Source: Rhabdornis inornatus | Lineage: Eukaryota; Chordata; Aves; Passeriformes; Rhabdornithidae | Direction: 5' to 3' | NCBI GenBank assembly: GCA_013397075.1 | Contig: VWZS01007432.1 | Coordinates: 1,045,381-1,109,380 of the forward strand | DNA: 64,000 nt | Shown here: positions 32,501 to 44,200 of the stretch, in pieces | Position numbering within the stretch: position 1 is the stretch's first letter | Layout: the number at the start of each line of letters is the position of its first letter | Notes under the pieces: generated by a model | Told to the model about the DNA's origin: nothing | Seen by the model: the letters and a program-made list of their open reading frames with translations, nothing else | Databases searched by the model: none | Made by a program: the position numbers and the translations under genes

Positions 32501-34029
32501 GTGGCAGACAGAAAGTTCCACTTTGGGTTTTAGACTTCTAAAAATTATCTCCCTCCAGCAACCAGGGATGGATTTGGTTGGTTTCTCTTTCAGCCAACTT
32601 TGGCTGGGAAGCATCTGAGTTTCCCCTAAGAGAAAAGAGTCATGTTTGGCATGCCAAAAGGACTGGGGTGGAAAGATGAGGGGCAGATGAGCTTAAAAGT
32701 CAGCACAGACATAACATCAGACAGTAAAGCTGCTGACTCCAGCAAGAAACTTTTGGAACCTAACATTTCCACCTCCCCAGGCAGGAAAATGCATCATCTC
32801 TGTGTTTCGTACAGTGAAAAGTTTTCTACTTTGGCTGCAGCAGGTACCCAGTAGAGCAAGACATGGGACATAGGAGAAACCTTTTCTGAGGGCTGACTAG
32901 AAAGGATCACAGTAGCTCCAAGCCCAGAATATCTCCTAACCCCACCACACTATCAGCTGTGTAGGATATCATAAAACAGCACCAGAATTCCTGACTTGCT
33001 GATGGAGTTTGCACCACCCCTGCTGGCAAGAGTACTCCAGGTTCAGATAACAAACAAGCACAGCATCAGCTCTAACGGTTTGTGCCTGGTTCTCACCCTT
33101 CGCTCACAGTCCAACGCCCCAGCTGTGAACTTTTAACCCTGAACTTGTTCCAGATTGTGAGCCCGTGCAGCATACAAGTCCCACGCAGTAAATCCACTTT
33201 CAGACAAGTGCCTGAGCACAGGGGAATGGAGCTGTTCCCCTCTGTGCCTCACTGCAATTCACCTCCCTCCTGCCTGCTGCCTTTGTGCCCCCTCACATGT
33301 GTGTTAGGAGCAGCATTCTGCTCACCCTGGGCAGCCTAAGGAGGGGAAGACCGTGTGAGCCTGTCAGAAGAACCAAGGATGCCTTCTGTGACTGATTACC
33401 CTGCCTCTGGAGAAATACTGGATTTACCATCATTTCCTGAGGGCTGAAGCAAAAGTAAGCAACAGGCATGTAAAATATTTAGGTTTGACTGAAGGCTGTT
33501 TTCTACTATTTCTGCCTCCTGCTTGCTTGCTGGAGCAAGGAACACTGTGGCCATGAACTGGGACAGAGCTCCTTTGTGCAACATGTGTGCACATGGACAG
33601 TGGGAGCTTCTTACCTGATGCTGTAGCTGTTCCAGGGAACAGCAGGGGCAGAGGTCCCACTCTGCTGGGAGCACAGGCTGGCCCAGTGGGCTGGCTCCCT
33701 TTAACACAGCAGAAATCCGCTGCAGGACACACCCTTTTAAAATAAATCCCTCCATCACCCGCACAGGGCTAAACGCTGTTGTTGCAACCCCAACACAGAG
33801 CGAAATCAGCAGGTTTAAAGCCTAAACTTGCTGATGTAACAAGTACTGATGCTGATCTGGGCGTATATACAAGAAAAATCCCAAGTGGCACTTCTTGTAT
33901 TAACAATAAACCCCTCTACCTTTTGCAGGAACATCCCAAATAGGCACCAGAGGGTCCTACAACAGAACACAAAGATGTTTTGTGAAAGATTAATGTAAAA
34001 TAAAGGCATGGCCAGTCACTCTGAAGTGC
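26531..34029. other. Intergenic stretch without recognised genes
   Basis: I see no exon chain of a known family, RNA gene or identifiable transposon. Features noted are a stray AATAAA at 28910, a short TA run near 29587, and long minus-strand open frames at 27525-28011 and 31180-31863 that lack domains or supporting splice structure. In mammals the neighbour tail-to-tail with LRP6 is BCL2L14; I did not detect its C-terminal motif here. Confidence 0.6.
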
Positions 34030-35160
34030 CACTATGACTGGCACTTGCCCTTATTAAACTTCACAGAGTTGGTGATTGCCCATCTCTCTGTTTTGTCCAG
34101 GTCTCTCTGTGGGGTCTCTCTGTCTTTGAGGGAGTCAACAGCTCGTCTGAATTTGGTATCACCTGCAAACTTATTTGGTCTCCCTTCCAGTCCTGCATCC
34201 AAGTCATTAATGAGGAAGTTGAAGAGCACAGTGCTGAGGATGGAGCCCTGCAGAACCCTGCCAGAGACCGGCGCCAGCCTGATGTCACACCAGTCACTGT
34301 CACCCTTTGTGCCCAACCCATGAGTCAGTTCCTCACCCATCCCATGACGTGTTTATCCCGCTAGAAGCTGGACAGATTGTCCAGAAGGATCCTGGGAGAA
34401 GTAGTATCGAAAGCTTTGCTGAAGTCCAAAAATGTCACATTCCTGTGGTCAAACCAAGTGTGTTACCTTTTCATAAAAGGAAATTGAGCTTTGGCTGCAC
34501 AAATCTTCTCCCTAAAGTGACCAGCAAATTCTCTGTGTTCCTCTCACATCACCTCACCTTGCTTCCACTGGGCACACACCTTCCTTTTTTTGCCTTCTCT
34601 CCAAAGGAAGATCCCTGCTTAGCCAGCTGGCCTGTTGTCTTCCCTGACTTCTGACATTTTGGAATTGCCTGTTCCTGTGCCCATGGGAGGTGATGTTTAA
34701 CAAGTGACCAGCCCTCATGGACCCCAGCACCTGCACAGACATTTTCCCAGGGGACTTTACTCAGTGGTTCCCTGCACAGCCTTGCCCTCATGTCCAGGGT
34801 TGAGGTTTTGCTGGCACTTTTCCTCCCATCAACAGAGATTTTAAACTTGATGGTTTTGTGGTCACTGTGGCCAAGACAGCCCAAATCCCCATTTTGCTCA
34901 CGAGACCCTCTGTTGACAAGCAGCAGATCAAGGACATCTTTCCAAGTCGGCTCCCTGTTCCATAAAATTGCCATCCAGTTTTTTTAGGAATCTTCTGGAT
35001 TTCCTGTTTGTGCCATCTGTGCAATGCTCCCAGTTTATTCGTGGCAAGTTGAAGTCCCTCATAGGGACAAGGGCAGTCGATACAGAAATGTCCCTTGGTT
35101 CCTCAAAGAATAATTCATTGGCATCAAGAATCAGAACCATACCTGAGACAGGGCTCATGA
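34030..35160 (-). mobile_element. CR1 LINE ORF2 fragment (endonuclease to reverse transcriptase)
   Basis: Read on the minus strand, this is a decayed CR1 ORF2. In order it shows an endonuclease-like part (MRDFNLPRINWEHC, RRFLKKLD), the linker with LDLLLVNRG and GHSDHKTIKFKI, the RT motif DFSKAFDT (34403-34426), and QGSILSTVLFNFLINDLDAG followed by FAGDTK (34149-34169), where active elements carry FADDTK. The frame is broken several times and the 3' end is missing, so it is inactive. Weak similarity may continue to about 35470. Confidence 0.92.
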
Positions 35161-36502
35161 GTAAGGCTGGGGCTGAAAAGAGACTTCTTTGTGCCCTCCT
35201 TCACCAGCTCCTGGGTCTATGTGCTAACTCTGTTGTCTGCTCCAGGATGGTGGAAGAGGAGCGCTTCCTTCTCACCCTGACCATGCAAACTGACCCATCC
35301 CAGGTGCAGGTCTTTCCCTTTAGCTCTGCTCTCACATACAGAGGAGCAGATAGGGGTACATGGTAGCAGAGACTCTTCTCATGCCAGGGGAAGAAAAGGC
35401 TGGGTTTTCTCTCCCAGCTCTTCCAGCTGGATCCTTTCCTCCTGGATGACCCTGACTGACACTCACAGAGAAAAGAAGAACCACCACAGGTCACCAGGGT
35501 TCATTAAGCAGTCAGTCCATCCCGTAAAATCTGATCAGATAGGTGCTGTCTGTGCAAGAGAACTGAACTGTTTTAAACTGTATGGATGGTGTGGGAAGCT
35601 GGTTTTGCTCACAAACCCACTCAGTGGGACCCCTCTACCTGGTACAGTGGATGCATTACAATACAGTTGCCCTAGATGGAAAGCACTAACTCACAAGATG
35701 AAGGATTATGCCCCCTTATTTAACCTTAACTAAATGGGGCACAACCTAATTAGTGAAGGCAGAGTTGAACTAGGATGCCAGTGAAAACATCCCTAGTGGC
35801 AACAGATGTTACCGATGTGAAACAGAGACATCACTTGCTGTAGGAAAAGGCCTAGGCTGATACAGGTCCTTCAGAAGAGGAGCTGTCAGCTGCTCTGTGC
35901 CTGGCCAGAAATATTCCCCACGTTCCAAACTGGGAGGCTGCCACAGGCTCATCCTCTAGAAGAGAAGTGGTGCAGTGCTTGGCTTTCAGCACCAGCAGAA
36001 GTGGTAGGTCACCTATTTATGACCTACACTAGACTAAATTAGCCATCACTGTGCAGCAAAGATCTGCTAGCACAAAGGGAATACCAGATGTGCCTGCTGA
36101 CAGTTTTAGGGCAGGCTGTCACCTGCTGGATCACCCCCACCATTCACTTGGTTGGATTAGAGACCTAAAATCCCAGGGCAGTTCCTTCCCTTTTTGATAC
36201 CACAAAATATTTGATACCTGAAAGGACATTGTTTGGTATCTAAATTAATGATGATAAATATAGCCACTTAATCCATATACAACTAAGATCCAGAGAATAT
36301 TTTGCTGGATTACAGACAAACATTATGCAAAAGAAACTGAGTTCAGACAAGAAAAGGTTTTTTAATTACCTTCCATGGCTAATGCACTTGGGTCCCTGCT
36401 GATTTCCATTCTTTCTTCTCCTCTTCCAGTGGCTAGACTCATCCTGCCAGAGCCAGCCTTGCAAGCACAGCACTTCCCTTAAGAACACAGAAGTTCACTT
36501 CT
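35161..36502. other. Intergenic stretch
   Basis: The first roughly 300 bases may be further decayed CR1 5' sequence. The rest shows no recognisable gene or repeat. Confidence 0.5.
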
Positions 36503-36508
36503 TTTATT
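36503..36508 (-). terminator. Poly(A) signal on the minus strand (candidate gene)
   Basis: AATAAA on the minus strand begins 8 nt after the stop codon of the candidate minus-strand gene, so the stop and 3' end would be nearly adjacent. AATAAA is common by chance, so this is only supporting evidence. Confidence 0.35.
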
Positions 36509-36516
36509 TCATATTT

Positions 36517-38112
36517 TCAGTCCTTCAAAATGTGTTCATAAGCTTTCACCAAGAAGGGCGCTGCACTTGCAATAAAATTCAATGCCTGTTGTGCTTCCTT
36601 ATGAGAAGAACATTCAAACAAGTCAGTCTGCTTATAGTCATGGTTTAGGAATGGTAGTTCCCAATGCAGTGCTTGAGACTCTACTGTTGTAAACAGCCAT
36701 AAACTAATCTATATTTTTTCATATGGCATTGCATTTTTTCCCAAACTCATGTTAATCATTAAGTAGGTAAGATCAGTAAAACGACATGGTGATGTTCTTG
36801 TAGCTTGCGGACCAAAACTGATTTTGTCACCTGTATAACTAACCCCAAGCACACTTCCATTTTAAGAGGGATTTTCACCACACTGGTGATCCTCCATTTC
36901 CAAAATAAGCTTGTACATGAAATTGCTAGGAGGGGCCCTGTGCATATGATACAGCAGAATGGGGGAACACTTGCATTTATCTGTGGCAGAGAAATACTTT
37001 TAGGAGATGCAGAGGGATTTCTGACTGGGAGGAGAACAAAAGCACTTAAGGCTGCACCTTCCTCTGAGGCTGTTGCATGGATAAGCTCATCCTGGTGCCT
37101 TTCCTTCCAACAGAGAAATTTAGTAGGAACAGAAATATGGGCAGAGTGAACTTTGGATTTTCCAGGGAATAGCAGCTTGGAGTTCACATATACATTGCAG
37201 GCTTATAGAAGGTTTTTTGTTCATGTTCATTGAAGCCTCCTATTTACTTCCTGCTTTCCTTGGACCAGCTGACCTCAGAGCAAGAATAGCAGACGGAAAG
37301 CTTGCATATCAAGGATTACTAATGATCTGTCATGCTCTGAACTGCAAAAACTTCAATTTTCGTTTTTTTTTCAAACATACCCCATATCCTGATGAAGAAT
37401 ATATTTGCTCCAGCGCTAAAAGGAGGGCAGGGGGTGGGGAGAAAGGGAAGTGGTATTTGAGGCACAGCAAAGGGAAGGGCAGCCTGAAGGGAACAGGAAA
37501 AAAAAAACAACTAAACAACCACAGGTTTAAAGGTGAACTTTTGTATTTTATAGAAACAGTCAAAAAAAGAGAAGACTGAGCAAAACCAAACTAATGTCAG
37601 CTCTGCTGCCCCATTTTATCTACCCTGTTCCCATAGAAATTATTGCTTTGTTGTTCTGTGTCCTATCACGACAAAAAGGGAAAAATTGGCGATTTTCCAC
37701 TTGGCATTTGTGTTGACCTTATAACCACAGCTGTATTTATAGTCCTGCATAACTTTTGAAATATACTGGCAAAGAATAACTTTCATTTGGTTTAATTTGA
37801 TTCGATTTAATTGGATTTGATTTGATTTGATTGAGGCAGGATCACTACCCACAGAGCAATGTCCTCCTCTGACATACAGCCACTCACCCAACCCACTACT
37901 TCCATGATCTTCTGCCATAACTTTAAACTGAAAATCAAAACAAAATACCCTGATTCTTTCAAATCTCTGGTGGTATTTAGGGAATAGTGTGTCAGCCCAT
38001 ATTTGTAAATTGCCAGCCCTGGCTGCACACGGGAAAAGCCGTAACCAGCTTTCTTCCTTGGCTGGAGCTCTGGGTTCCTAAAACCCAGGTGGAAGGACCT
38101 GACTTTGTCCAT
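36517..38112 (-). CDS. Candidate uncharacterised multi-exon gene (tentative model)
   Basis: I do not recognise a family. On the minus strand the three 3' exons fit together: one ending at 37058 (GAAG|GTGCAG), 36980-36879 (after TCTGCCACAG, before GTGAAA) and 36683-36517 (after TTTACAACAG, stop at 36519-36517). Introns are 77 and 195 nt, all are GT-AG and phases match (1-1-1). The last exon encodes a strand-like segment (TDLFECSS) and a long amphipathic helix (EAQQALNFIASAAPFLVKAY), reminiscent of the end of a PH-like fold. Upstream, an ATG at 38112 with A at -3 and G at +4 opens a 75-codon exon to a GTGAGT donor at 37887, and 37765-37718 could be a 16-codon exon. The join between 37718 and the 37058 exon is unresolved. 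The product would be about 200-230 residues. Chance assembly is possible. Confidence 0.28.
37788..37833 (+). repeat. (GATTT)n pentanucleotide repeat
   Basis: Imperfect GATTT/AATTT pentamers, about eight units. It would lie within an intron of the candidate minus-strand gene. Confidence 0.8.
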
Positions 38113-38829
38113 TATGGAGCAGTATAAGAACAGAGATATTTCTAAACATGTTACAGCCAGCCTGGGTGGATGTGAGTGTACGGGGAGATGTGATCTGACT
38201 CCTTCTTTCATTTTGGCAGTAGCTTTTTCAAACAAACACAACGGGAAACTGTCCCAGAGTACACAAGATGGATGTAAAGGAGAAACTCTGATAGAGACAT
38301 TACAATATAATTTTTAGCGTGCTTTAATTATTTTTGTTTCATTGTGCTTATCTATTTTCATCACACTGCTTTGTCTCACAAGGAAAATTTATTTCAATAG
38401 CCTTTCCTGAAAGAGGGCAGAAGAGCAAATATTCTGAATAATGGCAGTATAATTCCCCACTTTCCGGGATGTTCGCATTTGGTTTCTCTTTGACTTCTCA
38501 GTCTCTTCATGAGGTTTCTCACATAAAACTAGGTTCTCTGTGTTGATTTTTATGATATGTATTGAGCCAAAAGTTTAAGAAGATTACCCTTAAAAAAGGG
38601 GAAGAGACTATGAGCTCTGCTGAGAGGAAATACTTGTTTCCAGGAGGGAAAAATAAATCAAAGAGGGAAAGAACTTTTGAGAGATGGAAAGGCTTGGGTC
38701 AGGGCTTTTCCTCACCAGCAACAACAATGCCGAGGACTTCCAAGGGCCTTCCTTGGCTGGGCACAGGCAGGTCAGCGGTGCCTCAGCTATCACCTGCTAA
38801 TAAATGCCAGCACCTCCTGCTCACCACGG

Positions 38830-39430
38830 GCAGAGCGCACGGGGGCACGGGGGTTTGGAGCAGCGGCTTCGGCCGCCCCCGCCCGCACTGATACCCGGGG
38901 AAAGCCGGCCGGGGCTGCGGGACGGAGGGACTGCCCCGACTCGGTCCCAACACAGCCCCGGCCCAGCCCCAGCTCAGCCTCGACCCGGCCCCAACACAGC
39001 CCCACCTCGGTCCCAACACAGCCCCGACCGGCCCCAACCCGGCCCCGGCTCTGCCCCAACACAGCCCCGCCTCAGCCTCGGCCCTGCCCCGACCCAGCCC
39101 CAACACGGCCCCGGCCCGGCCCCGACCCAGCCCCAACACAGCCCCGGCCCCACGCCCGCCTCAGCCTCGGCCCAGCAGCGGCCCCAACCCAAACGCGGCC
39201 CCAGCTCGAACCCGGCCCCGGTCCCCGCCCGGTCCGGCCCGGGAAAAGGCGTCGGGCAGCGACACCCGGTGGGGGAAGCGGGCCCCGGGAGAGCCGCCCT
39301 CCCTCAGCAATGAACCGGGCACTCGCACCCAGGGACGAGCTGGTGGCTGCGCTGGAGAACGTGGCGGGAAGGGCTTTGGCTCTTCTGCTTGGCAAGACCT
39401 GCCCGAGCTGGTGTTTGAGTGAGTGAAACA
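38830..39430. promoter_or_regulatory. CpG island
   Basis: Very GC-rich, CpG-dense block in AT-rich surroundings. On the plus strand it ends with an ATG in fair context at 39310 and an exon-like open segment to a strong GTGAGT donor at 39419. On the minus strand it lies about 0.7 kb upstream of the candidate gene start at 38112. It could be a promoter in either direction, or simply reflect the minisatellite inside it. Confidence 0.55.
38942..39235 (+). repeat. GC-rich minisatellite, 11-bp unit
   Basis: Imperfect tandem array of about 25 units, each CCCC plus seven bases (commonest CCCCAACACAG and CCCCGACCCAG). Because 11 is not divisible by three, all frames read through as Pro/Arg/Gly-rich peptide, which explains the long overlapping ORFs here. 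The minus strand carries regularly spaced GGGG runs and could form G-quadruplexes. Confidence 0.9.
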
Positions 39431-40639
39431 CAGGCTGAGCTCCAGAGAAGACTGAGGCACCGAAAGGCGTTTCTTTCAGAAAGTGTGTTTCTGAGTGGTG
39501 CTGCTACCCTTGCTTCCCTGGTTTAGATGGAAAATTTTAGGTGGAAACTTTTTAAGTTACCAAATGATGGAGCTTTTCCAAAGTGTTTTTTTCTCACCTT
39601 CTCCCTGTGTATTGCAATGGAGTGAGTGGTGTGGCACAGTGAGGTTGGGGTTCAAGGAGGCACTGCTGTCCCTCTCCTTTTAACACTCTGGCATTCCCCA
39701 CTCCTCCCCAGGGTTTGGCAATGATGCTCCAGGCCACCAGACGTCGTGTGACTGGGTGATACCAGATGGGATGCCAGGGAAAGCCACAGTAGGAGCCTTT
39801 ACTGGGGAGGAGGCTTTTCCCTGCTGTGCTTAGGGGTTACATCTCACTCAGACCCTCACTCTCTGTGTTGCAGCTCTGCAAATCCAGCCCCTGACTGCTC
39901 CTGAGCCTTGGCTGTGCCTGGTTAGGATCACCAAGCCAGCTCTGCCTGCCTTGCACAGGTACTGCCGACTGACCTGTGCCCATGAGGATGCTGCTTGCTC
40001 TCACCTCCAGCTCCTGGCTCCCGTTTCCTATGGAGCAGCCTGCTCTGGTGGCACCCAGGCTCTTGGAAACCTCAATCTGTTCCATGAAGCTGCCAGTAGA
40101 AAAGTAATCCTGGACTGTATTTCTTTTGGTACACTGCATGGGGAAAATCTGTGTCCTTTTATTTTTCTTGTTATTTACAGTCACTTCTTGTCTTTCTCCT
40201 GATTGGCAGCTCAGCAGAGTTCAGGTGCTATAAGGTAAAGACACTGCAGTCTCCCTCTATCCTGCCCTTTAACCAGTTTGGTTTAGGACATGTAGACTAT
40301 GATCTGTCCTGAGTGCCAAGGATATGTTCCAGAGCCTGGGACTCAGCAAAACTTTGGAGTATCGTCCTTTTTTCTCCCAGCCTTTTCAATAAGACATTAA
40401 GTAGTGTTTCCCTAAAAGCCACTGAGACAAAATCCCTCTAAGCAAGTTTTCCTTAATTCCTTTATTTTCTATAAGAATAAACCCAAACCACAAAATATGT
40501 AAATTTCTGGATTAATAGTGAAATATGAGAGAGGCATTGACTAAAAAATCATATACAGCTGTCTCTGGGAAGTATTTTCATGTTTGAGTTGAATTGCTGA
40601 CATCATTGACCTGTTTCAGGTTCTTGAATTATCTGTAGC
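39431..40639. other. Stretch downstream of the CpG island
   Basis: No known gene. A well-formed acceptor (CTCCTCCCCAG) at 39711 precedes an open segment 39712-39788 in a phase compatible with the donor at 39419, and another strong acceptor (TGTGTTGCAG) lies at about 39872. These could be exons of a small or non-coding plus-strand transcript; I cannot confirm this. Confidence 0.3.
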
Positions 40640-41205
40640 TGTGCGTTCCTGTTTTTGAGAGAGGTGATTCTGTCCTGCTACTCCACTCTGGTGAGAGCCC
40701 TCCTGAGTGATGCAACCAGCCTTCAGCACGGGAAAGACACGGATCTGTTGGAGCAGAGCCAGAGGAGGCCACAAAGATGGGCAGAATTCTGGAGCACCTC
40801 CTATGTGAAGATAGGCTGGGAGAGCTGGGAGTTGTTCAGCCTGGAGAAGGCCCTGAGGACACCTTATTGTGAATTTTCAGTGTGTAGAGGGGGTAAAGAC
40901 AAATGGAGAGGGACTTCTTACCAGGTCCTGCAGTATAGCACGAGGGACAATGGTTTTAAACTGAAAGAGGGCAGGTTTAGATTGGACATAAGGAAGATAT
41001 TTTTAATGATGAGGATGGTGAGGCCCTGGCACAGGTTGCCCAGAGAAGCTGTGGCTGCCTCTGGATCCCTGGAAGTGTCCAAGCTCAGGTTGAATGAGGC
41101 TCTGAGCAATCTGGGATAGTGGAAGGTGTCCCTGCCCATGGTAGGGGCTTGGACTGGAGGGTCTTTCGTGTCCCTTCCAACCCAAAACATTCCATGATTC
41201 TCTGT
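40640..41205 (+). mobile_element. CR1 LINE 3' end
   Basis: Plus-strand CR1 3' region: CTGGGAGTTGTTCAGCCTGG, AGGTTTAGATTGGACATAAG, GAGGCCCTGGCACAGGTTGC and the terminal CCCTTCCAACCCAAAACATT followed by CCATGATTCTCTG. It is 5' truncated and ends in the degenerate 8-bp-type CR1 terminus, with no poly(A), as is usual for CR1. Confidence 0.93.
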
Positions 41206-44200
41206 AATCCCATTTAATGGCTAATCTCTTGAGGCACATTGGAAGAGCTTCAGTAACTTCCTAAGTATTTTCTTGACACGTTTAGATAAAAAGATTTGCC
41301 TGGAAGTGGAGCTGAGATGGATGTGCAGCTACCACAGCTCAGCAGGCAGAGGTGAACTCACTGCCCATCAGGTAACTCAGCCCAAGGGAAAGTTTTCATT
41401 CCTCCTGTTCCCTGCTGACATTTGGGATGGCATGAACACATCCTTGTGTAAGTGGGCATGGGATTTGGTTTCTTCCCTTTGTAGAGCAGAAAACTTTCAT
41501 GAACTTCAAGCAGAAAATATATACAGTGTTCCTACACAACTTGACACAGTGCAGCTGATGGTTGTGGATGCAAAAATGGTTTTGAGTGGGAAGCATTGGA
41601 CTGGAAATCACCAGCTGAATGAAAACATCTGAATCAAGAGGCTCAGATGATGACACAGCTGCAGTCTGTGTTGGTTAGTTTTTCTCATAGGTTAAATGGA
41701 ATTAAATCTTTAATCAGGTATTCTCCAAAAAAGGTATTTTAGCAAGATTTTCAGTCAGAGAAAAACACTGTATCAGATTAAAAGGCACCCTAAAGTGAGC
41801 TAAACTGCCATGATTTGCACAGCTACTAGCAAGTGGAAGAAGCCTTGGCGGATAACACTGATAACAGATCTATAAGCCTCAATAATTAAAATATTATGAA
41901 TTTATTATTTTCTGTAAAATTAAGATAGTACTTTCCAAAGGAAAATGTAGGATAAAGTCTTTGACTTTTTCAGAAAGAATCATGGTTTCTGAATTTTGGA
42001 ATATCCATTTTAAGCAATTCTTTTCAGACTTACTACCCTTTTTAAAGATCAAAATAAAACGCTGTTTTTCCATTTAAGTTGAAATCAATCATCCTTGTGC
42101 ACAAGGGTCTTTTCCTCTGAGACAGAGATACTGTGTTTCCAATCTTCTTATTTCTCTGGCGTTTGTTACTCCATTAATCATAAGACTTAGCACTCCTGTG
42201 GTGCTGTAAATCTCCAAAACTCCCTGCTACCATAAAGGACTTCATTCTGTAAATGAATTTAAGGGGGTGGATCAGTGGGCTTGGTGAAGCCCTGTGGAGC
42301 CCTATTGGTGACTACTGCAAAAATCCTTCTTCAAGGGGATATGAAATTGAAATGAAATGTCTTTTTTCCCCCCAGACCAAATGGTGATATTTTATCTCAT
42401 TGGCCTAAGGTGTGTTCATACATGTGTTTTCAATCACGCTGAAATCAAATTACATTACAACTGCTTTGTCAGGTGTTGCTTTGCTTCCTGGGAGTTGTAC
42501 TTTAGGTCCCATTTTGTGCCCTGTGTTTGGTTCCCTTAGGAACAACCTCTCGTCTCTGGCTGGGTTGTCTCTAGGGGACAATATCCAGAAATGCAGAAAT
42601 GGAATTAGGTAAAACACTTATCTTTGCTTTGTCTCAAGATATTTTATTCAAGGAAAATTGTCTACAGCAATCTATCCAAAACTGGGAGAAAACAAGATAC
42701 TGAAATAACAGAAATTCACAAAACTTTGAAACTCTATTTTCCATTTGTTCCCATTCCCATTCTATGCTTGTGCTGCTTCTTTTTTGGTACAACATAAATG
42801 AAATATCATCTTTAGGGTGCAGAGGGATACATGCTCTGGAGATCAAGGTGGGAGGTTGGGGTTTTTTTGAGAAATGATGCTAGGTATTTACATTTATAAG
42901 GGTCCAAGGCACAAAGTCTCACTTTCAGAAGCAGCTTGCAGTCAGGAGTGCCCAAAAAACTGAAAACAGAAATGAGAGTCCTAATTAATTATTAGGAGAA
43001 GATTTTCTATTTGATTTAATTAGTAGAATATCAGGTGTAAGTCAACTTCTGTGCTGAAGTCTCTTGACAGATGTGGTGAGAACTATCTGAATTTCAAAGT
43101 GACTTTCAAGTTATTTTAACAGAGATCAGTGCATCTATATGTAAGAAGATTTTGTTGTTGCTGTTGTTGTTGTTGTTGCTATGTATCTGACAGCTCCTAG
43201 GATTTTCAGGTGTCACTGTTTCTGGTAGGGTTGTACAATATTGGAGGACTATTGTTTTCTTTTCTTAAGACATGGTAAAAAAAAAAAGATGTGCAATAAG
43301 TTTTATTCACTGAAAAGAGATGCTGAAAATGTTGAAGAGATTTACTGAAAGCTGCCTGAGGTTAGCTTCATAAAGAATTCTTTATATATTAAAGAAAAAA
43401 AAATCTAGGTTTTAAATAAGCATTGCTTTTCTGTGTCTAGAATGTGTTAGTTAGAACAGCACTATTAACCAAGTCAGGCTATTACCAGTTTTCATACCAA
43501 TCATTTATATTCAGGTTATCTTTATCATGTGCTGAATGTCATCCACACACATGGGAGGATGCTTGTCCTTTCCTGAAAACGTTATAGTCACTGGCAAAGA
43601 AAAGAGCATTTTATTTGCTGAAGGCTGAATAGGCCCTTCAAACGTCTGCATGCTTTTAAACAATCCAGAAAATAATAATGGCTATAAAAACAAAGTAATG
43701 ACCTATAGCTTCCTCCATGCCTGGCTTTAAAGACACAGACCCCATTCCCCACAGTCACTGAGCCTTTTGTTTTCCAAGATCAACCTCCCCATTCTGGAGC
43801 TGGGAACAGACTCATTTCTGCACTTGTATCACAGCAGGGAGAAAAGAGCACCTTGTTAATGGCTCTTGGTCACTGCAGCCTGAGTGACCTACATCTACTA
43901 CATTTCTTCATCTCAGGAGGAGGAACACCTCATTTCCCACATCCCAGCTCACTCCCAGTGCTGCTTTCCTCCGTCAACAGACATTTCCATGCTAGGAAGA
44001 CTGACAATGATGCTTTTCTAATGACAGCATTTGCCCTTGTGCCCTGGAGGTTCTGCCTTGTAAACTTGTTTTCAGTAATAAGATAGATTCAGCCCATTTG
44101 TGACAGAAGAAAGGATGGTATGAAGGACCTTGAGGGGTCCCTGCCAGCCCCAATCACAGCTCAAAGCCTATGTGACAAATAGCATCTTTTACCACTTTAG

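Noticed and set aside
37342..37380. Apparent 39-nt intron joining a 35-nt microexon
   Set aside because: Below the practical size limit for spliceosomal introns, so the microexon is not included in the model.
37217..37579. 120-codon plus-strand frame
   Set aside because: Overlaps the candidate minus-strand exons and a polypurine tract; no motif or splice support.
37928..37948. Apparent 21-nt intron (GTATTTTG to TTTCAG) in the candidate minus-strand gene
   Set aside because: Far too short for vertebrate splicing; the reading frame simply continues across it.
38677..39426. 249-codon Pro/Arg-rich frame
   Set aside because: Produced mainly by the 11-bp minisatellite, which keeps all frames open.
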